Shown here piece by piece: positions 1 through 10,538 of a stretch of DNA of 64,000 nt. The translations under genes were made by a program, and so were the position numbers. The DNA comes from Labyrinthula sp. Ha (Eukaryota; Sar; Bigyra; Labyrinthulida; Labyrinthulaceae): the NCBI GenBank assembly GCA_015227615.1, contig JAALGZ010000020.1, positions 496,001 to 560,000 on the forward strand, given 5' to 3'. The notes beneath the pieces were generated by a model. It was not told where the DNA came from and ran no database searches. It saw nothing but the letters and a program-made list of their open reading frames with translations. Each line of letters starts with the position of its first letter. The first letter of the stretch is position 1.

Positions 1-2415
1 AGAAATTTAACTTAGCTAGAGAAGTGTTTAGATATCTGAAATCTAAAGATGTGATATTGCAATGAGCAGTGATAAAACTGAAAATTTTATTTCTAGAGTG
101 AAGGGTGAACCTTGGCACTAAATACATAAGTTACTTAGGGATGCATGTAAAAATGCAACTTAGTTAGAATATATGAACGTTTACTTTAGTGACATATAAC
201 CTAGACAAGGAGGGGCTTAAGAAAAAGAGTCCGCTAAAGCAATACAATGCAACAGTCGTGTAAATAAACTTTAGAGGAAAATACGACGTAGAGATACCCA
301 ATAAAAATTTTTTGTATGTGTTCCATGTCCAACTTTTGTTTTATTTAACTTCATAGTTGTTCACTCTTGTCAATCAAAATGATATTTTTACTCTCTAATG
401 GTTATTCTTCCTACATGCTATCTGATCAAGTGTGACTTATCTAATCGGATTAGCCTTCTGCAATGTCTTTAAATGTTCCAAAAAAAATTTCTGCAAAAAT
501 TGTCCACAAAAACATAGAGTATTGCACAAATCCCCATTATTTTCTTTGATTGTCACTGTTCATACATAATTAGCATTATGGTTTAATAGTATCCACACTT
601 GCTATTTTCTTATTCTTCAGTTGTTTGGTTGTGGAAATAATGAGTTTAAAAAAATTAGTTATACAATTAGACAGCAGAAGGAATTTATTCTGGAATTAGA
701 GAGTAATATATCGACTGGAAAGGAGAGAAATCTATATTGGAAATTAATGCATATTATCTTTTTGCACTAGAATATTGTTCTTTTTAAACATGTTTTCTGT
801 ATGGTTTCGTTTGCTTCAGTTAATAAGATTAGTTAACACTAGAAGAAAGCTTAAGTTAGGAGTTTATGTTACTTAGTTAGTGCTGACTCTGCCCGTAGTC
901 ATGTGAACTTATTGTCATGGCAACGCTTTGGTTAAGAGTTAGTTTTGATTAATTAGTGTTACTTGCTGTCGCCTACCCTTCTGGGCTCAAAATCTTGATA
1001 GAACTTTTTTCTGTATTTCTATGGAATCTGTGCAGTTGCGCAGTCGCCGAATTGCCTCAGGTAATAGAGCAACTTGTGCAGGTATCTGTGATTACAGCTC
1101 AGATTTACGATTCTGTCTGTCCTATTCATAAATCTCTTAGCTGTGAGAGGATTTGAGAGAAGTATTACTTTAGCGGTGGGGGGGAAGATTAAGATTTACT
1201 TTGTACCTGTTGCTTCCGAGGACTAATAAGAAAGAGTTTTTCCGAAATATAAATAAGAAGATTAGCTTGAAAGTCACGGATTTTTCTTTTCGATGTAGCA
1301 CGGAACACTGTTGTTAGAGCTTGGAGTACTATATCTTTGAGATTTTCTTAACGGATAGAAATGAAGGGACTTTGTTATCTAACCGACCGATATCAGTTCC
1401 TGAGATTGAAACAACCATGCTTCAATTCTTTAAGTACTAGAACCAACCAGAAGATTTTAATGAGATTTTATCATATTTTGAATAGTATGCCGCATATATT
1501 GCACCTTATCACTTATTCTTTTCCTTTAAAAATCCGAGAAGAATATATGAGCAATGAAGAGATTATTCTAATAAGATTCGTTTATAAGATAAAGTATTTA
1601 GTTTTGGCTAATAGAAGGCCCTTCACTTATTCTTTCGGCATTAAATTTTAAACTACTTCTAAGCAGAAAAACTAACATATACTTAACACTTTGAGAACCT
1701 TAAACACTGATAATTTCTTAATATTTGGCATATATGCCCTTCCAATATAATTTCAGCTTGTTCACTATGCAAGACCTCTATCCGCATAATTCTATCCTTT
1801 ACACTAAGGCTAGACTTCAATAAACTTACCTCTAAAGACTTACCCTAAATGGTCCACTAAGCTCAACCTTTTCTGACCGTATGGTGCTTATCTTCTCTGA
1901 CCACGTAATATCTATCTTGTGATTCTCTACAGGCTTAAGATTACAATGAAAATTTTAGGAGCAAGTTTGTAGTAGGCATTATTCTCAGATTGCAGGAAGC
2001 TGCGAATTCGAATTGAAAGGCGAGCACTTACCGCGGTAAACCACCTTTCGAAAACAATTTTCTTTCAACATGAACAAGTTCGTGCATTAACCCCAAGACA
2101 ATTTAAGACACGGTAGAGGAAGGTTGATTAATGCTAATCACAGAACCATTACAACAAAATGCACGGACATTTACCGTTTCGTGGAAGCATTTCTTAGAAG
2201 GTATTTAAATGTATGATATTTCGCAGGAGCACTTGAAACTGTGAACGCTAGGCGGAACTTTGATATAAGAGGTTTCGTTTAAACTTTCGTAGGACAGCCA
2301 ATTAAAATACCCCTATAGCCTTCGCTAAGAAGTACTAATAACTCAATCACTTTAATCCTATCAAGGCATATAGTAAAGAAAATAATAGGAACTGAAATGC
2401 AACAAGGGTTCCATG
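1..2415. other. Intergenic, no gene seen
   Basis: AT-rich sequence with only short open frames of fewer than 100 codons that show no recognisable domain. I found no intron-like GT...TAG joins restoring a protein family, and no repeat of note. It is the 3' flank of the MORN gene. Confidence 0.6.
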
Positions 2416-3951
2416 TTATCTTAACTTGCCATACTTGGCTAAATTAAGCAATATAACTTGTTTGTGCTTTATCCATTCCTTGTCTAAGTTGTTGATCATT
2501 TTTACCTTATTTTGTACTTCATCTTCTTCTTGGTTTACGTCAGATAGTTCCTTCTTATTAATTAGCTCGGCAGTGGTCTGATTGGTCTCTATGTGACCAC
2601 GGCCGGTTCCTCGTAAAACATCAGCAGACCTAAGTGTGTAGTGTGCAGATATAGGAGGCAGATTTATATCTGAATCTGTCTGGATATTGAGTGTAATTGT
2701 CTTGAGCTTACGTGTTTCATCATGAACTGAATTCCCATTTAGCACAACTTTCTTCGCCAGGGGAGAAAATGCCGTAAAAAAGTGTAAAAAACTTTCACTT
2801 TGTTTTGCTTCCAACTCTTCAACTCTCTCACGTAATTTTGCATGTTCAAGCATCAAGCGACCAACATTAGGAGGAACAAGTTCTCCATCATCATTATACT
2901 CAACTTCAATGTTCCCACCAGTAGAATAGTGGAATACGCCTTTTGCTGGTCTGCCTTTGCTAAAGTCGCCTGAAAAAGCGGAGCCGTCAGAAAAGTGTAT
3001 TGTACCTCTTGCTCCAATTTCTCCTTCAGAAAAAAAACCTTCAAATCGTAGCCAGAAATCTTTTTCTCTTACATCTTCAACACGCTTTCTTTTGCCTAAA
3101 GTTATTTCATCTTCTTCAGCCTTTTTCCACGAGAAAACACCTCTGCCATGGATTACTCCATGGGCAAACTCTCCTTCGTAAACATCACCATTGTGAAAAG
3201 CCATCTTGCCTGTTCCATGGATTTCATCATCTCTAAAGTATCCTGAATATACATCTCCAGAGAGAAAGAAATACTCGCCTTTTCCATGTTTCAGCCCAGC
3301 TCTAAACGAACCACGATAAATTTCTCCAGATAAAAATTTTAGGCAGCCAAGACCAGAATACATGGCGCTGCTAAAATATCCTGTGTACCTGGCCTCAGCA
3401 TCACTTCTGACACAAAACCCGTTTGGCATAATACTACCCTGTTCAGTCAACTTTAGCTCACCTGACAACTGAATTGAGCCGTCCTTTGAAACAAATGAAG
3501 ATCTTCCTACAAGTTCTCCGTTGTCAAAATTTCCACTCAACTTGCCTTTGTTTTTGATGAAAACAGTGCAAGCTCCATGTTCAAGATTGTTCTTAAAATT
3601 TCCAGAAACCGTCTTGTTACTGGAAGACAAAAAACCTTTTCCTTCAGCAACTACACTCCCTTCTATTTCCTTTAACTCCCCTTGATACCAGTTACCTGAC
3701 TGGAAATGGATAACACCATCTTTCTACACATAAAACCAGTCAGAGAAAATTACTGTAACTGGATTAAACAAACCCCATTCGATGTTGCCTGATGACTCGT
3801 AACAGCGATAATCTCCGAAGTGATCAGATCCAGTTATGAATGGCTTCTCCTTTGGCAACACTAGTACAGAGGCCATTTCATCTGGCTTTACCTCATTTGT
3901 TTTCACAACTCCGTTTGTTCTCGTCGTTTCATCCGTAACTTCAGCGCTCAT
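2416..3951 (-). CDS. MORN-repeat protein, 2 exons
   Basis: MORN-repeat proteins form elongated membrane- or cytoskeleton-associated scaffolds. The model joins exon 1 (3951-3754, 66 codons) to exon 2 (3723-2416) across a 30-nt GTAAT...GTAG intron at 3724-3753, giving 501 residues. Without splicing, the first exon stops right after residue 66; splicing continues MORN sequence (KDGVIHFQSGNWYQGELKE) into the long frame. At least ten degenerate MORN units (G-Y/F-G/S-E/D-F pattern, for example YRGSFRAGLKHGKGEY) span about residues 40-340. They are interrupted by a basic stretch, GKRKRVEDVREK, that resembles a nuclear localisation signal. A short predicted coiled coil (RLMLEHAKLRERVEELEAKQ) follows, then a charged C-terminal tail. 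No kinase or other catalytic domain is fused. The ATG at 3949-3951 is the first in frame. The family is clear; the specific function is unknown. Confidence 0.85.
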
Positions 3952-5776
3952 AAGTGTGGAGTGTATCTTAAAAAAACAGCAGACTTTCTCTGGTTATCAC
4001 TTTACAGGTTATGCTTGATAAATGAACGTTTCCTGAATTTGTTGATGATTTCTTTCTAGGTTTATTTAACGAACAAATACTGGAGATTGGATACCCATAG
4101 TGGCTATAAAGGACATGTGTTATATTCAGCGTTTTATAGGTTGATCAAATGTCTTTATTTTTATCTAAATAGTGTTATTCTGCAATTGAAAGGATTAATC
4201 GCATTGAAGGAGACTATTTGAATATTTGTTGTGTAAGAATGTTGATTATTTTCAGCGAAAGAGTGACTCTAGAAGGATATCTTTGCTTTTGCATGGGTGG
4301 AATAGAAAATAAGGGTTCTATTTTGTCTGCCACTAGGATAAATACGCTAGCGAGCCATTCTTCTCATATTTATTTAGGTATTCTAACCTTGATACTTTTA
4401 TTCTGCTCGAGGCAAGATTTCGAATATGACTCATTATTGTAGTGTTTAGAATAATACACTGGCAAAGGTTCATATTCAACCTTAAAGTTCTTATTTATCG
4501 TAATATCTGCTTAGTCACAGAAAATATGAACCTGCGTATGCTAATAGCAAAACTAAGGGGTGGAAAGTGTTATTGGTGTATAGCTCACCCTGTCAGATAA
4601 GATCGATGCGATTGGTTAATAAATGTTCACAGGTCGTCTATATAATATTCTTCATAAGCCCCAAAGTACTCGAACCTGCAGCAATTATGCTATGTAGACG
4701 CTGAAGCTAATTGTCACACACATAAAAAAACATGAAACAATAATCTTAAAATATATGATTTAATAAGTAATTGACATTCGGTACGTCAATAAGTTGCTTC
4801 CTTATTCTTGAGCTTAATAGAAATCGTAGAACTTTCACATAGCCATGCTTTGCAAGGAAACATTGGCATTAAAATATTTTCCTGTTCTTCGAAGTGAGCG
4901 TATTGTATCTGCTATATAAACTTTTCCAACTCAGATGTTATAACTGTGAATTCCGGTTAACTTGGCCAACACGTTTCAAAGTGGCCTAGTGAATATGTAA
5001 CGAAAAGGATATGGCATTACTGCAAAGCTCGAGTGTTCCAAACTCGGAATACTCGTTGACAGTGCAATATGGATATCAAGAGTTAACAGGGTTGCAGAGT
5101 TTAAGGAAGGTCAACGTATGGTAAAGCTCTTAATTGTAGTGTTATGTATGAGAGGCTACTCGAGCACATTGCGGATATGTATTGTTTAATATATTTGGTT
5201 TAAATGGTTAGTTAAGTAGTTATGGTGCCTGCGATTAACTTATGCATTTATCTTGGGTAATGATTACGTTAGTCATCAAGGGAGGTACCTTCTAGCAGAT
5301 CAGCCAAAGGATTTGAGTTCTCTGATGATTAGATCGAAACCATTTAAGACCAAAGTAACTAATTGTAAGTATATAAAAGAGTATTCATTACATAATTATA
5401 GCCTCGACACAATAAAACTAAAATAAATAAAATATTTCGCTTGAGTTATTATACTAAATTATGTAATTAACCTACTAAAGCCATGTCTCCAGATTAAAGT
5501 AAAAGGGTAAGACCGTAGCAACCAGGTAATCCAGTACTTAAAAGAGCCAATAGTTCAGCTCTACTTGTTTCTTCCGGGATTATGTTTCAATTAGTAGATT
5601 CGTAGTCTTCATCGCTTAGGCACCAGATGAAACATTCAAAGAAAAGTTATAATAATATCTTGTTTGATATCTACTCGAAAGATTGCCTGTACCAGTGATA
5701 ATGCAGTAGCAGAAGCAATGATAAAACGAATTTAATTTTCCATCATGAAACTAAGTGTTTTTCTTTGGCGTTAAAA
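3952..5776. promoter_or_regulatory. Divergent intergenic region, no gene seen
   Basis: This 1.8-kb AT-rich space separates the divergently transcribed MORN and coiled-coil genes, so it should hold both promoters. I could not identify a TATA box or another motif with confidence. The only open frame of note (4218-4442, 74 codons) has no recognisable domain and I do not call it. Confidence 0.4.
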
Positions 5777-6627
5777 ATGAGTTCATCAGATCTGATTAGC
5801 ATTTCCCTAGAAGAAAATTCCGAATTTGGAACATCACAGTCTATAGCCGCAAACGATGAAAAGGAAAGATTAATGCTAGAAATAATAGACCTTAAATCAG
5901 CGATAAAATCAATTAAAGCAACGTCAGAAAGTAGAACTCCTGATGCTGGCTTCGTAGGCGCGGCACTATCATATTCAAACAAAAGCACTCAGACTCATAC
6001 AGTCCAGTTCACTTTAAGAAGAAACTATAAGTGGGAGCAATTCGTAGTAAGCATCAGCTTGCGGTAGGAAATTTATTAATTTAAATTGTAGGCAGAAGCA
6101 AGTTGAATTTAAGCAATTAGTTATTTCCTCGTTCTCAAAGAGGTGCCAGAAGTTCATAGATCGGGAAAATTTAAAAGTTTTGTTCTTATTAAAGACTCTC
6201 CATCGTGTGGAAAACTCATTCACCAAGTTAGAGAAACTCTTTTTTCAGTTCTTGGGAAAGAGCACTAACTTGATCATGAACAGAAACATCCTCTTGGATA
6301 CAGTCGAGCTCTTAAAGACATCAATAGGAGAACATTCTGGAGGAATTGACAACAAAGAGAATAGGTTTCTGCCATCAGAGTTAAAAAACCACACCACTCT
6401 AGAAGTAGAGGTTTCTTTCTTGAAGAGAAAGGTTAAAGTAATGTTCTAATGGTTCTGATTACTTTTAGGCTCTTGAGGAAAAAAATTTGAAGGTTACGAA
6501 GAAACTGAACCAAAGTGTCTTTAAAGAAGAAAAAACAACAACTGAGCTTGGTTACTACAAAACGCTAGCAAAGGCATTGGAAAAACAAAACAAAGCTCTC
6601 AAGCATAAACTGGGCAAAAAGAGTTGA
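5777..6627 (+). CDS. Coiled-coil protein, 3 exons
   Basis: I do not recognise a named family. Exon 1 runs from the ATG at 5777 to 6063; introns lie at 6064-6091 (28 nt) and 6438-6468 (31 nt), both GTA...TAG. Splicing links three otherwise separate open frames into about 263 residues ending in TGA at 6625-6627. The product is rich in Lys, Glu, Leu and Ser and is largely helical: a heptad-like segment near residues 27-45, a central helical region (KTLHRVENSFTKLEKLF) and a strongly basic coiled C-terminus (ALEKQNKALKHKLGKKS). There is no signal peptide or membrane segment. The stop codon is 4 bp from the stop of the convergent sirtuin. A structural role such as centrosome or cytoskeleton would fit the composition, but that is a guess. 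The splice joins are the best-supported part of this call. Confidence 0.65.
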
Positions 6628-6631
6628 TGCT

Positions 6632-7483
6632 TCAAAGCACCTTCATCAACTCAGCTAGCACGTCGTCCAGTTTTCCATGTATAACTAAATTCGCATCTTT
6701 ATGAATTTGTGTCCTCTGCAAGTTAATAACAACAAATTCTCTAGCCATCAGTGGGAATGAGTTTACAGGGTAAATTCTGAGACTAGATCCAAGACATACA
6801 ACCAGATCAGCCTGTTCACAACTTACCTCTGCTATTTCCAGCATGTCTTCATTAATTGGTGAGTCCCAATCTAAAACAGTGTCAACTAAGTTAAAGCCAC
6901 AAATTGGACACTTTTTTCCAGTTGGCTTTAATCCAATCCCACCGACATCGAAAGAGTTGTAAAACATCTTTGAACACTTTTTACATTCTTCAGCAAAGAT
7001 ATTTCCATGAAGTTCTAAAAGCTTCTCTTCAGGAAAGCCTGAAGCTAAGTGTAATCCATCAACATTTTGAGAAACCAGAAGATCAACAAATCCAAGTTTT
7101 TCCAATTTACAAAGTATCATGTGAGACTTTGTTGGTTTTGCAAAGTTAAAGCTGTTCAGCTTAGGCAAGGACTCGGATCTTTTTCTTTTCTTATTTTTTG
7201 CTTCAAGTGTCCAAACCCCATTAGGTCCCCTGAAGTCAGGTATACCTGCTGCTGTACTGATCCCTGCTCCTAAGTGTAAAAAGCTCAGACGTTCTTTACC
7301 TGTAATGAAAACTGTGTTGTCTGAAGAGCGCAACATTTCTGCAAGTATCTTGACTTTTCGTTTAACAGAGGAATTAGTCTCCTCAATTTCCTTCAAGCCA
7401 CATCTCCCTTTGTTTGGATTGAAAGACAAGCGAGCAGCGTAATCTTTGAATTTTTCAGTTGTTACTCCAGTTCCATCTTGCAT
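6632..7483 (-). CDS. SIRT6-type NAD-dependent deacylase
   Basis: Class IV sirtuin: NAD+-dependent removal of acyl groups from lysines, in SIRT6 mainly histone H3 in chromatin and DNA repair. The unspliced frame has 283 codons but includes an in-frame 30-nt intron at 7270-7299 (GTAAAG...CTTAG). Removing it restores the NAD-binding motif TGAGISTAAGIPDFRGPNGVW (about 61-81) and gives 273 residues. Also visible are SQNVDGLH (128-135), the catalytic His in LHG (149), zinc cysteines CKKC (157/160) and CPIC (182/185), and the distal GSSL motif. The N-terminal block DYAARLSFNPNKGRCGLKEI matches the diagnostic SIRT6 start. A basic insert, KNKKRKR, follows GVWTLEA. The gene lacks the long C-terminal extension of animal SIRT6. 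It shares a 215-bp divergent region with the tail-anchored protein gene and converges on the coiled-coil gene. Confidence 0.92.
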   Translation of the reverse strand: MQDGTGVTTEKFKDYAARLSFNPNKGRCGLKEIEETNSSVKRKVKILAEMLRSSDNTVFITGKERLSFLHLGAGISTAAGIPDFRGPNGVWTLEAKNKKRKRSESLPKLNSFNFAKPTKSHMILCKLEKLGFVDLLVSQNVDGLHLASGFPEEKLLELHGNIFAEECKKCSKMFYNSFDVGGIGLKPTGKKCPICGFNLVDTVLDWDSPINEDMLEIAEVSCEQADLVVCLGSSLRIYPVNSFPLMAREFVVINLQRTQIHKDANLVIHGKLDDVLAELMKVL

Positions 7484-7698
7484 CTACCTGTCTTGAGTCA
7501 CATATGAACCAGCAACTTTGAGCCATGAATCATGCACAGCGTTATTATGTTAAAGCTGTGGTGATCTATTAAGGCTCAATCAAAGAATGAGCCATAAAGA
7601 AATGCTCTAGAGGAAGGATATCAAACTCAAAACAACCAGTTCAAACTAAGATGGTATTTCTTAAGAAATAGAAACGAAAATATCGAAACATAATAAAA

Positions 7699-8208
7699 AT
7701 GAGTGATTTCAGTTTTCTTTCTGAGACTTCAACCAACCTAGACGACATTTCTTCGCTACCCTCAGGATCCCGTTTAGAACCAACTACAAACACTCCACCA
7801 ACAGAATATCTCTTCAGAGCACCTAGAACTCCCGAAATAAAAAGGTATTTCTTTTCCAACAGCAGTTCTTTATTCTCGGTACCTATCAGGACAAATTTCC
7901 GCCCTCAAAATTCATATGAAAGCTACTCGACTATTTCATCTCAGCACAGTCCAAAGCCACCATCAATATTTGAACAGAACTCAGAACTGTTCAAGACTCA
8001 AACTTCACTTCAAAACATGCCAAAGAGATCAAGAAGAAGAAATTTAAATGCACAAAAAAGATCCAAATACCATGCAACTGAAAAAGATATTGGTAAACAG
8101 GATCTGCGCAAAGATCTCATATCGATCCCAAAGCTAACCATTGGTTTGTTGTTGCTGGACGCGGTTGTGATTACACTGGTCTTGTTGGATGTAATTCCTT
8201 TGCCTTAG
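7699..8208 (+). CDS. Small tail-anchored membrane protein
   Basis: This 169-residue protein has a Ser/Thr/Pro-rich, apparently disordered N-terminal two thirds. A basic cluster follows (PKRSRRRNLNAQKRSKYH, about 107-125), and a single hydrophobic segment begins at LTIGLLLLDAVVITLVLLDV (about 146-166) and ends three residues before the stop. That layout is typical of a tail-anchored protein inserted post-translationally into the ER or outer mitochondrial membrane. No signal peptide or catalytic domain is visible. The ATG at 7699 is the first in frame and lies 215 bp from the divergent sirtuin start, so the two genes probably share a promoter region. I do not recognise the family. A compact C-terminal helix and basic juxtamembrane region are also compatible with a SNARE-adaptor or nuclear-envelope protein. 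Confidence 0.6.
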   Translation: MSDFSFLSETSTNLDDISSLPSGSRLEPTTNTPPTEYLFRAPRTPEIKRYFFSNSSSLFSVPIRTNFRPQNSYESYSTISSQHSPKPPSIFEQNSELFKTQTSLQNMPKRSRRRNLNAQKRSKYHATEKDIGKQDLRKDLISIPKLTIGLLLLDAVVITLVLLDVIPLP

Positions 8209-8480
8209 TTATTGTATAAACCTGAAACCGTGTATTATTTGGTTTAGCGCAAATTTTCCGTGCAACTAAGTTTAAACATCATTCAAATCTGGTGAATAAA
8301 ACTATATAAGAAAACATATCTGAAGCCAGAAGTAAACACAAGAGAATGAGGCAATTTGATTAAGAAAATGTTTTCTAAGTTCTAGCTTCCATGTGAAAGA
8401 TAAATTTTCCATATCATTTGCATTAGATGAAAATGACAGGTTCCAAGCTCAGTAAAACAGCGTCAAACAAAAATATAAAA

Positions 8481-9683
8481 TTAAGATATTCCGGGTTCTG
8501 GAGGATTTACCTGAGTTTCCTCTTGTTTTATCTCTTCTGTTTGGGGAACCGCTTTTTGCACAGCATTAAGGGGCTCAATCATGGCGTTTGCCAGGAAAAT
8601 TGTAACAGAAGTAAATAGAAAACTTCCTCGTGGAGAGTTATGATCTCCATCAAAAGTAATGATGTTCTTGTCCCCAGCGTAGTTATCGTGTAACTTTTGA
8701 GCATGGTGCTGTTTAATGAACTCATCACCTTCAGCAGCGGCAAAAAGCGCTGGAACATAGCCTTGAGATACAAAGTCTATGGGTTCAAGCTTGTTGATAT
8801 CAAACTTCGCTTTACTCTTCACACTCTTTCGTATAAAACTGAGTGCGAAGTTGACTGCAAATTTTGGAATAGGCAATTTGGCAGATTCTACCAACTCTTT
8901 ACACAAAGCAGGAAGAGAATAAAAAGGTGAGTCAGCTATAAAACATGCGATTTCTGGATTTTGAGGAGCGTACATAATCGCAGTGGCAGCTCCCATACTT
9001 CTTCCCCAGAGTCCTATCGAACTTGCTTTGTTTTTCTCTCTCAAATGCCGTACTACTGCATCAACATCATCTCTTTCATACCATCCAAGAGATATATATT
9101 CACCTTCGGAAGATCCACATCCACTGAAATCAAAACAGAAAAGTGTCATTCCAAGACCTAGAACTGTAGGCAACACCTCCAAAGCTTCAAGTCTGCAACT
9201 TGAGTTTCCATGCAAATATATTATACAAGGAGGAGGATTATTAGGATCCACTCCAATATTATTGCTATTTGGTCTCCAATGAGAGCATACTAGATTCTGT
9301 GCTCTCTTATTAATAACCGTTGAATCTTCTCGAAAATACAAAATTCCATTCATCATAAATTCTTTTTGGCCTAGCATGTCAGCAGTGTAGTTTGCTCTAG
9401 GTGGTCTAATAATAGCATGTACCACTTCTGAATAAGCTTGTTTTAAACTTTGATAAACGCTAAGGCTTTCATTTGAATCTTGAGCTTGCGGAGTTCCATT
9501 TTGACTTTGCGAGGAGGGATTTGATGCTCCTTGTGGGTGAATGGAATCAGGTGTCGTGTTCAAATCTAGACCTAGAGAATTCAGATCGCTGGTTTCAGCT
9601 TGTTGAGAGGTGTTCTGTGACGTTGAGACACTTGATTTACGTGAACGCCCGCTTAAGCTACCTGTTGTTAGCTTGTTCCCCAT
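8481..9683 (-). CDS. ABHD17-like alpha/beta hydrolase, N-myristoylation signal
   Basis: Serine hydrolase of the alpha/beta fold, closest in motif layout to the ABHD17/Bem46 group. In animals ABHD17 members are membrane-bound depalmitoylases. The 400-residue protein has a low-complexity Ser/Gln/Asn-rich first 75 residues, the oxyanion-hole motif YLHGN (156-160), the nucleophile elbow GRSMG with Ser229, the acid Asp320 in EGDEF, and the catalytic His348 in GDHNSPRG. The triad is therefore complete. The start MGNKLTTG fits an N-myristoylation consensus (Gly2, Thr6), which would tether it to membranes; ABHD17 itself uses an N-terminal palmitoylated Cys cluster that is absent here. The substrate is unknown. 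It converges on the tail-anchored gene with 272 bp between the stops. No intron was needed to explain the frame. Confidence 0.85.
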   Translation of the reverse strand: MGNKLTTGSLSGRSRKSSVSTSQNTSQQAETSDLNSLGLDLNTTPDSIHPQGASNPSSQSQNGTPQAQDSNESLSVYQSLKQAYSEVVHAIIRPPRANYTADMLGQKEFMMNGILYFREDSTVINKRAQNLVCSHWRPNSNNIGVDPNNPPPCIIYLHGNSSCRLEALEVLPTVLGLGMTLFCFDFSGCGSSEGEYISLGWYERDDVDAVVRHLREKNKASSIGLWGRSMGAATAIMYAPQNPEIACFIADSPFYSLPALCKELVESAKLPIPKFAVNFALSFIRKSVKSKAKFDINKLEPIDFVSQGYVPALFAAAEGDEFIKQHHAQKLHDNYAGDKNIITFDGDHNSPRGSFLFTSVTIFLANAMIEPLNAVQKAVPQTEEIKQEETQVNPPEPGIS

Positions 9684-10346
9684 CTGCGCTCTGGATACTT
9701 TCTTGACGGATGGAAAGTTTCACTTTGCACAGTCTTTTGGGCAATTCCTGTTTATATCGAGGTAAAAGACGGGTTCTTGTCGGCTACTGTTTAGACTCTA
9801 TAGGATACAGGATATAGGACGACACTTACCTTAAAATTAATAAAAACATTATTATAAACTATTTTTTTTATTATAAGTGTTATTATGCTGTAATGGAATC
9901 TTTCAGTTCATACATTTGTGTCTTGTAACCTGCTAATTGTATCATTGTGAAACTCCACTTGAGTTATTCAATTTCTTTAACTGTGTTTTGGTTTTAGTTT
10001 TTTTAAATTAATTTTAGATCAACATAAAAATACAAAATTTAGAGGTCATATAATATTTTTATATTTGCTGAGCGCATTGTGTCTAAGAATGAAGTAACAA
10101 GCTTAGGACTGCCTGAGATATCTTCAATGAATAATGAAATTTTAGCCAGTTGGACAAGTATGAATATGTTTTTCAGATAAAAAGTAATCTGTTTTTAAAA
10201 TTTAGCTTATTATTTTAATTCCAATAGTAATTATTTTTGACTAGCATCCATCTAGTCTGCATCTTTCTCCGGAAACGCACAATGAACCAGCGAAGACTAT
10301 GAGGAAATACTAAACAAGATGGAAGAGTACAGTTTCAAAAAATCAT

Positions 10347-10538
10347 ATGTCAATGTTTCACAAAATTATTGTATTTTCTTGTCTGCTTTTTCATATGGCT
10401 CTCGATATTTGGAAAAAACATGTCCCGTTGATAATTGGTTCAGCTTTTCTCGGAGGTGTTTTTGCTGCTTGGAAAACCCGAGTTCTAAAAAGGCAAGTTA
10501 GCAATATCCGAAGAAATGTTTATAAGAACACTTTTTAG
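10347..10538 (+). CDS. Possible 63-aa membrane protein
   Basis: A short frame in an otherwise empty region. The product has one or two hydrophobic stretches (KIIVFSCLLFHMAL and VPLIIGSAFLGGVFAAWKT) followed by a basic tail, a layout seen in small mitochondrial inner-membrane subunits. A 30-nt GTTAGC...TATAAG stretch near its end could be an intron that leaves the same last residues (NTF), so the exact C-terminus is ambiguous. No family is recognised and no homologous context supports it. It could be a chance frame. Confidence 0.3.
   Translation: MSMFHKIIVFSCLLFHMALDIWKKHVPLIIGSAFLGGVFAAWKTRVLKRQVSNIRRNVYKNTF

Noticed and set aside
4218-4442. 74-codon plus-strand frame with a hydrophobic segment
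   Set aside because: Starts without ATG at the listed position and has no domain. It lies in the divergent promoter region.
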